Part shown: positions 8,820 to 15,587 of the stretch, piece by piece
How positions within the stretch are numbered: position 1 is the stretch's first letter
How the letters are laid out: every line of letters starts with the position of its first letter
Origin: Methylocystaceae bacterium
GTDB lineage: Bacteria > Pseudomonadota > Alphaproteobacteria > Rhizobiales > Beijerinckiaceae
NCBI GenBank assembly: GCA_003152255.1
Contig: PLZT01000410.1
Coordinates: 139 to 22,088 of the forward strand
DNA length: 21,950 bases
Reading direction: 5' to 3'
Notes under the pieces: model-generated
The model's database searches: none
What the model was told of the DNA's origin: nothing
The model's input: the letters and a program-made list of their open reading frames with translations, nothing else
Made by a program: the position numbers and the translations under genes

Positions 8820-10132
8820 TTCGACTCCGCTTTTTGCGAGCGGGCGGTGAATTTCATGTGATGCGCGCGTCCGAGCCCTTCCTTATGGAAGTCGACGACG
8901 AAATCTTCCTTCAGCTTCTTGCCGTCCCAGGAGTAGCCTTTCAAAAACTGCTCATTGTCGACGCCTTTTTTGTCCCAATTGGCGAGCAGCGAGGAGGTGA
9001 AATAGACTCGCTTCCCGTCCCAGCTTTGCGAGACCATATTGACCTGCGCGCCGATCTTCTTCGAATAGACCTGCTTGGGCGCTTCGGGATTCGTCAAATC
9101 GAACAACCGCGCCGTTCCATCCATGAAGGTATTGACCCATAAGGACGACGCGTCCGAGGAGATCGAAATGTCGACGGGCAGCGGGATCTTCGACGGATCG
9201 CCGATATCGGCCACCGCCTTCGCCTGCCACTGATGGTTCTCGTCCTCCTTCACCAGATAGAGCTTCGACGTGAGCGCGCCGGCGGTGATCGCCCAATCGG
9301 CGCCGGGCTTCAGCGCCCAACGGATTTCCAAAGGCGCGCCGGGAACGGAAAACACCTTTTCCGGCTTCATCGCCTTCAGGTCCCACATCACCATCGTGTT
9401 TCCGAAATTCTTCATGGCTGAGCTGTCTTGGATGAGCTGCGACAGATCCATCATGTAATTGGTCCAGCCGGTGAAGCTCGATGTGAGCATCCGGTTCCGA
9501 CCCGGGTTGATGGCGATGTCGTAGCCATAACCGTCGCCGCCGTCATCGAGAGGCATCGGCGCGGCGGCGACGAGATCCCCGGCGTTGTTGTACGTGACGA
9601 GGCCCGTCATGCCGCCATGGTCCAGCTTATTCGACAGCGCCTGCACGAGCATGCGACCGGGCAAGGCATAGAATGTGTGCGGCCCGACGAAGCCCGTGCT
9701 TTCCGCTAAATCGTCGATGGTTTTGACGAGCTTGGGCGTCGACGGATCGGAGCCGACGTCGAAGATGAAAATCTTGTTGTCGTCGAGGCGACCGGCCCAA
9801 AGATATTTGCGATCATCGGTGAAGCCCATATGATGCGCCTCGCCGCGTCCTCCGACGGATAGCGTGTGAATCACTTTTCCATAGGTCAACGAGCCCGGAA
9901 TGACGTCGATCGTCACCAACTTGTCGGACTCGTCCCCGACGCCCTTTTCGCCAAGCGTCCAGACATGGAGATATTGCTCCTGCCCTTTGATCAGTCCGGT
10001 CATGAAGGGCGAGTTGCAGGTCTCGTCGGCCCGCGCGGGCGCCGGGGCGGCGCAGGAAGAAGCGCCCGCGAGAAGGCATAGGCCGAGCGCTATGCGCGCT
10101 TTCGATCCGCTAATTGAGGTCATATTTCGCAT
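8816..10132 (-). CDS. mtoX: Methanethiol oxidase (SBP56 / selenium-binding protein family)
   Basis: A 438-residue SBP56-family protein matching the periplasmic, copper-dependent methanethiol oxidases first defined in Hyphomicrobium. These convert methanethiol, O2 and water to formaldehyde, H2S and H2O2. An export signal spans about residues 1-35 (cleavage likely after APARA; ASSC at 24-27 is a weak lipobox). The mature part begins with DETCNSPF. Family segments include GRGEAHHMGFTDDRKYLWAG (about 97-114, with His100/His101), VGPHTFYALPGRML, GYGYDIAINPGRNRMLTSSF, VPGAPLEIRWAL, LPVDISIS, QSWDGKRVYFTSSLLANWD and a final GRAHHMKF. The His residues are candidate metal ligands. GGGGAG, overlapping the upstream gene's stop, is the ribosome site. 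The flanking SCO-like and MauG-like genes match the known mtoX neighbourhood. Confidence 0.9.
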   Translation of the reverse strand: MRNMTSISGSKARIALGLCLLAGASSCAAPAPARADETCNSPFMTGLIKGQEQYLHVWTLGEKGVGDESDKLVTIDVIPGSLTYGKVIHTLSVGGRGEAHHMGFTDDRKYLWAGRLDDNKIFIFDVGSDPSTPKLVKTIDDLAESTGFVGPHTFYALPGRMLVQALSNKLDHGGMTGLVTYNNAGDLVAAAPMPLDDGGDGYGYDIAINPGRNRMLTSSFTGWTNYMMDLSQLIQDSSAMKNFGNTMVMWDLKAMKPEKVFSVPGAPLEIRWALKPGADWAITAGALTSKLYLVKEDENHQWQAKAVADIGDPSKIPLPVDISISSDASSLWVNTFMDGTARLFDLTNPEAPKQVYSKKIGAQVNMVSQSWDGKRVYFTSSLLANWDKKGVDNEQFLKGYSWDGKKLKEDFVVDFHKEGLGRAHHMKFTARSQKAESN

Positions 10133-10141
10133 GTCTCTCCC

Positions 10142-10423
10142 CTATTCTCTTTGATCGGCGGTCGCGGGGTCGATGATCCCCTTGATCTCGCTGATCCGAT
10201 TGGCCGGAAAACCGCCCTGCTCCGCGTGCTTTCGGATGAGTTCCGCGTCCGGGGCGATATAGATGCAATAAACCTTGTCCTCGGTGACGAAGCTCTCGAC
10301 CCAATATAGGTCGGGACCAAGATTTCCGATGACCTCGCAAGAGCGTCGCGAGATCGCCTGCAAGTCCGACGCGGACATGTGGCCCGCGCCGGGTATTTCG
10401 CGTTCAATGAGATATTTAGGCAC
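10142..10423 (-). CDS. DUF4242 domain protein (SCO4226-like fold)
   Basis: A 93-residue cytosolic protein of the DUF4242 family. It begins PKYLIEREIPGAG and contains WVESFVTEDKVYCIYIAPD (about 41-59) and HAEQGGFPANRISEI (66-80), which are family hallmarks. The family is linked structurally to small ferredoxin-like alpha/beta folds, and one Streptomyces member (SCO4226) binds nickel; the role here is unknown. The start is GTG at 10421-10423 with GGGAG close upstream; longer in-frame starts run into the TetR end and do not look like the family. It is the first gene of the operon, 9 bases before mtoX, whose Shine-Dalgarno overlaps this gene's TAG. Co-translation with mtoX suggests a role in sulfur, metal or aldehyde handling, which is inference. 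Confidence 0.8.
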   Translation of the reverse strand: MPKYLIEREIPGAGHMSASDLQAISRRSCEVIGNLGPDLYWVESFVTEDKVYCIYIAPDAELIRKHAEQGGFPANRISEIKGIIDPATADQRE

Positions 10424-10452
10424 TTTCTCCCTCGTTCGTTTGTGAACGCCAA

Positions 10453-10482
10453 AATATGACCGGTCGTCTTGAAAACAGCCAA
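10453..10482 (-). promoter_or_regulatory. Promoter and TetR operator of the DUF4242-mtoX-SCO-mauG operon
   Basis: On the minus strand TTGGCT (10477-10482), an 18-base spacer and CATATT (10453-10458) form a plausible promoter 30 bases before the GTG. The palindrome ATGACCGGTCGT (10456-10467, one imperfect pair) covers the -10 side of the spacer. The 17 bases 10453-10469 match 11091-11107 in the TetR promoter at 16 of 17 positions. A bound TetR dimer would block polymerase. The hexamers are moderate matches; the operator repeat is the stronger evidence. Confidence 0.65.
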
Positions 10483-10488
10483 ATAAAC

Positions 10489-11082
10489 TCACGCCTTGAA
10501 ATATCCGTCGAGCAGCATCTCGCAAAACTGCGCGAGCGGGCGCACGGATCGTTCGATTTTCATGCGCAACAGCGCGCCCTGCCAGACGTTGACGAGAAAA
10601 TCAGCCATGTCTTTTGCGTCAAGGTCTTTGCGGAAACTGCCCTCCTGCTGGGCGCGGGCCAGCCCTTCCTCCAGCTTGTCGCGATACCGGCGCACGGCTT
10701 CGCGCAGGGAAAGCTGGCAAAGATCGCTCGTGTCGCCGATTTCGCCGATCAGATTGCCGAGCAGACAGCCGCCCTTGAAGTCGCGTCGCTCGGTTTCCGC
10801 GATTAGTTCGTTGAAATAGGCCTTCAACGCCGTTTCGGCGTTCACGTCCGGGCGCTGCAAATGACCATCTAGCTGCCTGATGAACGGCTCGATGTAGTGC
10901 TTGACAACCTCCGCGCTGAACGCCTCCTTGCTCGGGAAATAATTGTAAAACGAGCCCTTCGGCACGCCGACGCTCCGCACCAGCTCCTGAAGACCCGTGC
11001 CGTGATAGCCCTGCTCCATCAGGAGAGCCACCCCTTGATCCAGCAGCTTTTCTCGAAGTTCCTTGACATCCCGCCTACTCAT
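10489..11082 (-). CDS. TetR/AcrR family transcriptional regulator
   Basis: A 197-residue TetR-type regulator. The N-terminal helix-turn-helix is clear (about residues 10-55, including HGTGLQELVRSVGVPKGSFYNYFPSKEAF, described here by its extent). The C-terminal ligand-binding domain has GGCLLGNLIGEIGD at about 103-116. Such proteins usually repress by binding a palindrome and release it on binding a small ligand. Two near-identical GACCGGTC palindromes, one in its own promoter and one before the DUF4242-mtoX operon 65 bases downstream, indicate that it represses itself and the methanethiol operon. The inducer is unknown; methanethiol, a disulfide or formaldehyde are guesses. There is no Shine-Dalgarno before the ATG (11080-11082), consistent with the leaderless promoter described for 11089-11117. 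Confidence 0.9.
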   Translation of the reverse strand: MSRRDVKELREKLLDQGVALLMEQGYHGTGLQELVRSVGVPKGSFYNYFPSKEAFSAEVVKHYIEPFIRQLDGHLQRPDVNAETALKAYFNELIAETERRDFKGGCLLGNLIGEIGDTSDLCQLSLREAVRRYRDKLEEGLARAQQEGSFRKDLDAKDMADFLVNVWQGALLRMKIERSVRPLAQFCEMLLDGYFKA

Positions 11083-11088
11083 GTTTGA

Positions 11089-11117
11089 GTAATACGACCG
11101 GTCGTCTCATTTTGCAA
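11089..11117 (-). promoter_or_regulatory. Leaderless TetR promoter with operator in the spacer
   Basis: Minus strand: TTGCAA (11112-11117), a 17-base spacer, then TATTAC (11089-11094). Six bases separate the -10 from the ATG at 11082, so transcription would begin at or very near the A of the start codon, giving a leaderless mRNA. The perfect 12-bp palindrome ACGACCGGTCGT (11094-11105) fills the downstream half of the spacer and touches the -10, the classical position for steric repression by TetR. Confidence 0.7.
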
Positions 11118-11143
11118 GCCGATAAAGCGCTCGGACAGGTCGC

Positions 11144-11953
11144 CTACCTCGGCACAAGCGCGATAATCCGCGCCGGACCGCCCGATCCGCCGGCGATCTT
11201 GATCGGCAGCGCGACGACGATGCTGCCCGTCGGCGGAAGCTGATCGAGGTTTGTCAGATTTTCCAGGCCGCTGGCGTTCGCCTCCGCCACGATGCGGTGG
11301 ACGAGAAAGTCGTGGGACGGACCATAATCCACGCTGGCGGTGTCGACGCCAATCATATGGGCGTGGCGCTCGTTCACGAGCAGCGCCGCGGCCTCCGCCC
11401 CAAAGGACGGAAAATGCAGGTGGGACGCGTCTCCTGGCGTGTCGTCGCCCAAATAGGTTTTCTTGTCGGGCCAGCGCGCGCTCCACCCCGTACGCAGCAG
11501 CACGATGGAGCCATCGGCAATGCGGCCATGCGCGGCTTCCCAAGCCGCGATATCGCCGGGAGTCAACGTATAGTCCGAATTGGCGGCGGCCTTGTCCGAG
11601 ATGTCGATCACCACCGCAGGGCCGATGAAGCGCTCGGGCGGGATGTCGGAACTCGTCCAATGACCTTCGGCGAAATGCATTGGCGCGTCCAAATGCGTGC
11701 CGCCGTGCTCGGGCGAGCAAAACGTATTGGTGAAATAATAGAAGCCGCCCTTCGTCATGCCCTTGTGCAACTGCTTCAACTCGAAACCGGACGGCGACGT
11801 TGGCCAATAGATGGTGTTCGCATCGAAAGAATGACTGAGATCGACGATCCTTGTCGAAGCCAAATCCAGGCTTTGTCCGAAGCCGGACGCGCACGGCCCC
11901 ACGCAAAGTAGGGACGCTAAAAGCAAACCGCCGATGTTTGGTCGCTTCGCCAT
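11144..11953 (-). CDS. Secreted cyclase family protein (kynurenine formamidase-like fold)
   Basis: A 269-residue member of the cyclase family (PF04199), metal-dependent hydrolases that include bacterial kynurenine formamidase and isatin hydrolase. A signal peptide (about residues 1-27) makes it periplasmic, which is less usual than the cytosolic KynB form. The signature HGGTHLDAPMHF lies at residues 83-94, preceded by IVDLSHSFD (36-44). Further conserved parts are VVIDISDKA, the RTGWSARWPDK region and GVDTASVDYGPSHDF. Substrate cannot be assigned. It stands alone: its stop lies 26 bases upstream of the TetR -35 element, and it is divergent from the oxidoreductase gene at 12151. A weak ACGGAAA precedes the ATG. 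Confidence 0.85.
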   Translation of the reverse strand: MAKRPNIGGLLLASLLCVGPCASGFGQSLDLASTRIVDLSHSFDANTIYWPTSPSGFELKQLHKGMTKGGFYYFTNTFCSPEHGGTHLDAPMHFAEGHWTSSDIPPERFIGPAVVIDISDKAAANSDYTLTPGDIAAWEAAHGRIADGSIVLLRTGWSARWPDKKTYLGDDTPGDASHLHFPSFGAEAAALLVNERHAHMIGVDTASVDYGPSHDFLVHRIVAEANASGLENLTNLDQLPPTGSIVVALPIKIAGGSGGPARIIALVPR

Positions 11954-12150
11954 CGAACATTTTCCGTAAAACGCCGACGCCGGCGAATGTCCGACGTTTT
12001 GAGCAGAATGGCTCGATTTCGTTATTTTGGCGAGCGGGAATATATCGATGCTTCATCGCCTTGTTTGCAAAAGGCGGCGACGGAAATCGCGGCCCCGCCC
12101 CAGCCTCGCCCGCGTGGTCATCGAAATTACAAACCGGAGGCGAGTCGCAC

Positions 12151-13188
12151 ATGCGTCAAATCTGGATAACCAAAACGGGCCGCCCCGAGACGCTTGTGGT
12201 CAAGGAAGCGCCCGATCCGGAACCGCAAGCGGGGGAAGTCCGAATTCGAGTCGAGGCGAGCGGCGTCAATTTCGCCGACATCATGGGACGCATGGGCCTC
12301 TATCCCGATTGCCCTCCCCTTCCGGTGGTGGTCGGATACGAGGTCGGCGGCCGCGTCGACGCCGTTGGAACCGGCGCCGATCCGAACTGGGTTGGCCGCG
12401 ACGTTTTCGCCGTGACGCGCTTTGGCGGATATTCCGATGTCGTTTGTGTTCCGCAGACTCAGGTTTTCGCGCGGCCCAGCGGCATGTCAGCCTTCGAGGG
12501 CGCCGCGCTGCCCGTCAATTATCTTACGGCCTGGCAGTTGGTTGTTGTCATGGGCGGCCTGAAGGCCGGCGAGACGATGCTCGTTCATTCGGCCGGCGGC
12601 GGCGTCGGCATAGCGGCGACGCAAATCGCCAAACACATCGGCGCGAACGTTATCGGCACGGCATCGGCCACGAAACATCAGCGATTGAAAGCCTTCGGCG
12701 CCGACCATTTGATCGACTATCGACGCGAGGATTTCGTGGCGCGCACGCGAGAGATAACAAGAGGTCGGGGCGTTGAACTCGTCCTTGACGCCGTGGGCGG
12801 AGAGTCGTTCAGAAAGAGCTACGGCCTGCTGGCGCCCACCGGACGTCTCGGCATGTTCGGCGTCTCCATGGCCGCGAACGCCAAGCAGCGCGATATTCTG
12901 AACATATTCAAAACTCTGGCGAACACGCCTTGGCTTCTCTTTACGCCGGTGGCGCTGCTAAACGCCAACAAGGGCGTGTTCGGCGTCAACCTCGGCCGCA
13001 TGTGGGGCGAGATCGATCGGATGCGCGGCTGGATGGGCGAACTGCTCGACCTCTGGAGCAAGGGCGTCATACAACCGCAAATCGATCGTGTTTTCTCCTT
13101 CGACGACGCGCCTCGGGCGCATCATTACATCCAGGACCGCAAAAACCTGGGGAAGGTCCTGTTGAAACCTTATACCAAGCCTAACTGA
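12151..13188 (+). CDS. Zinc-independent medium-chain dehydrogenase/reductase (VAT-1/quinone oxidoreductase-like)
   Basis: A 345-residue MDR-superfamily NAD(P)H-dependent oxidoreductase of the quinone oxidoreductase/VAT-1-like branch. It shows the GroES-like N-terminal domain with VEASGVNFADIMGRMGLYP (34-52), the RFGGYSDVV stretch (90-98), the dinucleotide motif HSAGGGVGIAATQIAK (146-161) and a C-terminal PQIDRVFSFDDAPRAHHYIQ segment. The structural zinc cysteines of alcohol dehydrogenases are absent. Likely substrates are quinones or unsaturated carbonyls. The ATG at 12151 has GGAGG (12136-12140) 10 bases upstream. The frame is open further 5' but without family resemblance. It is followed by a palindromic repeat and then NnrU on the same strand. 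Confidence 0.9.
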   Translation: MRQIWITKTGRPETLVVKEAPDPEPQAGEVRIRVEASGVNFADIMGRMGLYPDCPPLPVVVGYEVGGRVDAVGTGADPNWVGRDVFAVTRFGGYSDVVCVPQTQVFARPSGMSAFEGAALPVNYLTAWQLVVVMGGLKAGETMLVHSAGGGVGIAATQIAKHIGANVIGTASATKHQRLKAFGADHLIDYRREDFVARTREITRGRGVELVLDAVGGESFRKSYGLLAPTGRLGMFGVSMAANAKQRDILNIFKTLANTPWLLFTPVALLNANKGVFGVNLGRMWGEIDRMRGWMGELLDLWSKGVIQPQIDRVFSFDDAPRAHHYIQDRKNLGKVLLKPYTKPN

Positions 13189-13207
13189 CAACAACCTATC
13201 GGAGCCG

Positions 13208-13289
13208 GTCATTGCGAGGAGGCGAAGCCGACGAAGCAATCCACGGGCCGCATGTGACTCCTGGATTGCTTCGCTGCGCTCGCAATGAC
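13208..13289. repeat. Long palindromic dispersed repeat element
   Basis: GTCATTGCGAG (13208-13218) pairs with CTCGCAATGAC (13279-13289), and inside it CGAAGCAATCCA (13232-13243) pairs with TGGATTGCTTCG (13262-13273). The sequence type GTCATTGCGAG...GAAGCAATCC is a familiar intergenic palindrome in several bacterial lineages, probably a REP/MITE-like element. It lies between the stop of the MDR gene and NnrU and could fold into a long transcript stem that stops or stabilises the upstream mRNA. Confidence 0.75.
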
Positions 13290-13422
13290 GGCAGCCGTTT
13301 CTTGGATGAGTCGGAATTTATGGGAATTGGCGTTAGGCGCGCGGCCACGAGAGTTTTTTGGAAAGTCGTCGTAGAATGGGGCAAGCGCCGCAAAAGCGCC
13401 AAATGACTAATGGAGAAAATAT

Positions 13423-13998
13423 ATGCTTGTTCTCGTCCTGGGGATTGTCGTTTTTCTCGGCGTTCATAGTCTCACGACGTTTCGCGAGACGCGGACCGGC
13501 CTGATCGAACGATTTGGAGTGAGACCATACAAGGCCGCCTATGCGCTGGCGTCCCTTGTCGGGTTCGCTCTCATTGTCTGGGGCTTCTCGCTTTATCGGG
13601 CGGAAGGGTTGATCCACGTCTGGACCCCGCCGACATGGACGCGCCATCTCACCATCCCTCTGATGTGGTTCGCCTTCGTGGCGCTGGCCTGCATGAACCC
13701 GGCGCCAAGCAGGATCAGGGGCGGGCTGCGTCACCCGATGCTGGTCGCGATCAAAATCTGGGCGCTCGCGCATCTGCTGGCCAATGGCGACGCCGGCGGC
13801 ATGCTGCTGTTCGGGTCGTTTCTCGCTTGGGCTGTGTTCGATCGCATCGCCGTCAAGAAGCGCGGCGACCTCGGAGCGCCGCGAATATCATCCTTCACGC
13901 GCGCGGATGGCGTCGCGCTCGGAGTTGGAACGCTGGCTTATGTGGCGATGCTGTACCTGCATCCTGTGTTGATCGGAGTGCCCGTGTTCGGCCGGTGA
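13423..13998 (+). CDS. NnrU family integral membrane protein
   Basis: A 191-residue inner-membrane protein of the NnrU family (PF07298). The N-terminal helix carries the typical GIVVFLGVHSLTTFR start (about 7-21), and NPAPSRIRGGLRHPML appears at 96-111, followed by the HLLANGD turn. About five or six hydrophobic helices are visible (around 1-18, 36-56, 72-90, 107-128, 160-180). NnrU was named from denitrifiers, where it is needed for nitric oxide reductase expression; most homologues have no proven function, and no denitrification gene lies nearby. GGAG is 9 bases before the ATG. The gene is downstream of the MDR gene but separated from it by a palindromic repeat, so co-transcription is uncertain. 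Confidence 0.85.
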   Translation: MLVLVLGIVVFLGVHSLTTFRETRTGLIERFGVRPYKAAYALASLVGFALIVWGFSLYRAEGLIHVWTPPTWTRHLTIPLMWFAFVALACMNPAPSRIRGGLRHPMLVAIKIWALAHLLANGDAGGMLLFGSFLAWAVFDRIAVKKRGDLGAPRISSFTRADGVALGVGTLAYVAMLYLHPVLIGVPVFGR

Positions 13999-14092
13999 AC
14001 GAGTTCCGTGTCGGGAGGGCGGTCGATATTCGAGAGCGTTCGCCATGAAATCAATCGTTTTGCGCTTGATTGGCTCGTCCGGTTCCAACGCT

Positions 14093-14135
14093 CCAAGCCC
14101 CTCACCTCCCCTCTCCCCGCAAGCGGGGAGAGGGG
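14093..14135 (+). repeat. GC-rich hairpin repeat, copy A
   Basis: CCAAGCCCCTCACC leads into a perfect 13-bp stem, CCCCTCTCCCCGC (14108-14120) with GCGGGGAGAGGGG (14123-14135), around an AA loop. This CCCTCTCCCCGC hairpin with a CCCCTCACC lead is a dispersed element type seen in many Rhizobiales genomes. An inverted second copy follows at 14213-14253. It lies after NnrU and could terminate transcription from either side. Confidence 0.75.
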
Positions 14136-14212
14136 ACGTCAACGCGACTCCCTTCGCCATGAATTAACGAGATAACAATGACCTATGAGAATGGGCGGAT
14201 CGCCGGCCGCCT

Positions 14213-14253
14213 CCTCTCCCTGCTTGCGGGGAGAGGTACGGTGAGGGGCTTGG
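14213..14253 (-). repeat. GC-rich hairpin repeat, copy B (inverted)
   Basis: CCTCTCCCTGC (14213-14223) pairs with GCGGGGAGAGG (14226-14236) with one mismatch, followed by GGTGAGGGGCTTGG, the reverse complement of the lead of copy A. The two copies are in opposite orientation with 77 bases between their hairpins. Together with the preceding repeat they fill most of the 293-base space between NnrU and the hydrolase gene; no other gene was recognised there. Confidence 0.7.
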
Positions 14254-14291
14254 GGCATTTCGCGCCGCGAAGCGATCAGGCGGAGTTGGTA

Positions 14292-14876
14292 TCAATCATG
14301 GCCTGTTTCCGTCACTATCGTATCGCGCACCGCGGAGGCGAAGGCTTGGCGAGCGAACGGGTCGTTGAGGAAAGCATTTCTTAGCGACATTGGCAGTTCG
14401 AGTTGAACCCCCGCGCGCAAACGCCCCCTGTTGCAAATGTTGCCGGGGGCTTTTCCCTGCATGTGGTGATCGGTCGATGTCTTGAACCCGACACGCTCCA
14501 GCGCGGCGCCGATCGCGTCGCGCAGACTTTCATGCAAGCCGCCCAACCAGATCGTCCGATGGTCGCCGCGATCGGCCCGTCCGTGCACCCCGATGGCGAC
14601 GTCGGAGGATTCGACAAGCGCGAGCGCCCTCGGTTCGTCAAAGCGCGCCGAGGTTATGTGAAGCCGCCTTCCGGAGACGAGCCCCTCGAAGCAGTAGAGC
14701 GAGAATACATCGGCCGCTATCAATGCGGCGGTCTGGGAAGTCCCCGCCTCGATCCGTCCCCCATGGGGCGCCACGACGGCGATCGGCGAGGCTCTGTCAA
14801 TCACGCGGATTCGATAATGAACCCCCTCTGCTTCGCCGGTGGCCAAGTCAGCATAACTGTCATAGAGATCCGACAC
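14292..14876 (-). CDS. Poly-gamma-glutamate hydrolase family protein
   Basis: A 194-residue protein of the phage-type poly-gamma-glutamate hydrolase family (PF05908; PghP). Family motifs are VVAPHGGRIEAGTS (34-47), RLHITSARFDEPRAL (71-85), AIGVHGRAD (94-102), GNICNRGR (145-152) and GVQLELPMSLR (156-166); the His and Glu residues in the first motifs are the likely zinc ligands. Known members are endopeptidases that cut gamma-linked glutamate chains, often carried by phages to pass a capsule. No signal peptide is seen, and no phage gene lies nearby, so the true substrate may differ. The start is GTG (14874-14876), with AAGGAG about 10 bases upstream. A 48-base gap separates it from the upstream GST gene, so the two may be co-transcribed. 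Confidence 0.85.
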   Translation of the reverse strand: MSDLYDSYADLATGEAEGVHYRIRVIDRASPIAVVAPHGGRIEAGTSQTAALIAADVFSLYCFEGLVSGRRLHITSARFDEPRALALVESSDVAIGVHGRADRGDHRTIWLGGLHESLRDAIGAALERVGFKTSTDHHMQGKAPGNICNRGRLRAGVQLELPMSLRNAFLNDPFARQAFASAVRDTIVTETGHD

Positions 14877-14924
14877 TGGCCGGCTTCTCCTTTCTGGATT
14901 TCGGCGAAGTTCGCGCGGGGATGA

Positions 14925-15545
14925 TCAGCCGATCCCCTCGTCGATCATGACCTTCTTGGCCACGGGATCGGCCTCCACGTGGCGAAGCAGCCGTTCGCAG
15001 TTCGGATGGTTCTGGAGGCCGCCCGGCAGCATCGCGCGCGCCCAGCGCAACATCGGCAGGACATAAGCGTCGAGGAACGTGCGGCGGCCGCCGAGAACGT
15101 GATCCTTCCCGACGAGATGCGCGTCGAGCAAATCTAGCTTCCTGGCGATCAAAGCTTGCGCCGCGGTCTTCACCGCTTCCAGCGCCGCCGGATCCTGCGA
15201 GGTCGTGTATCGCCCCGGCGAGAACAGCGGGAAGAAGGCCGGATGCAGATCGCCTGTCAGGAAATGAGACCAGCGGTCAAGCTCGGCCTCGTCCCGCGGC
15301 GACCCGTCCGATCCGAGCCGGGCGTCGGGGAAGCGCCGCGCGAGATAGTGGAGGACGGCGCCGGCCTGCGTCAGTGTCCACCCCTCGCCGGTGTCGAGCG
15401 CCGGCACCGCGCCGGCGGGATTGATGGCGCTATAGGTCGGATCGCCGAGCTTCACGCGGATCGCCTCATAGGGCGCTCCGATCCATTCGAGCACGAGATG
15501 CGGCGCCAGTGAACATGCGCCTGGGTAATAGTAGAGCTTGAGCAT
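14925..15545 (-). CDS. Glutathione S-transferase, beta-class-like
   Basis: A 206-residue cytosolic GST. The N-terminal thioredoxin-fold domain has LYYYPGACSLAPHL (4-17), the beta-class pattern with catalytic Cys11, and INPAGAVPALD (41-51), the cis-Pro glutathione-binding turn, then the QAGAVLHYLARRFP segment. The C-terminal all-helical domain has FLDAYVLPMLRWAR (about 157-170), the usual D-x-x-x helix-capping region. Such enzymes conjugate or reduce electrophiles with glutathione. GGAG lies 6 bases before the ATG. It follows the membrane protein gene at 15588 by 42 bases in the same direction, probably as one transcription unit. Confidence 0.9.
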   Translation of the reverse strand: MLKLYYYPGACSLAPHLVLEWIGAPYEAIRVKLGDPTYSAINPAGAVPALDTGEGWTLTQAGAVLHYLARRFPDARLGSDGSPRDEAELDRWSHFLTGDLHPAFFPLFSPGRYTTSQDPAALEAVKTAAQALIARKLDLLDAHLVGKDHVLGGRRTFLDAYVLPMLRWARAMLPGGLQNHPNCERLLRHVEADPVAKKVMIDEGIG

Positions 15546-15587
15546 GGGTCACTCCATCAAGAGATATGTCGTTTTCGAAAGTCGCCC

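Noticed and set aside
7175..8861. Plus-strand open frames of 214 and 328 codons opposite the MauG-like and SCO-like genes
   Set aside because: Antisense shadows in high-GC sequence; Arg-rich, without domains, and the opposite strand carries clear haem and SCO motifs.
10424..10525. Longer DUF4242 protein starting inside the TetR gene
   Set aside because: The extension crosses the promoter and operator and does not match the family, which starts at PKYLIERE.
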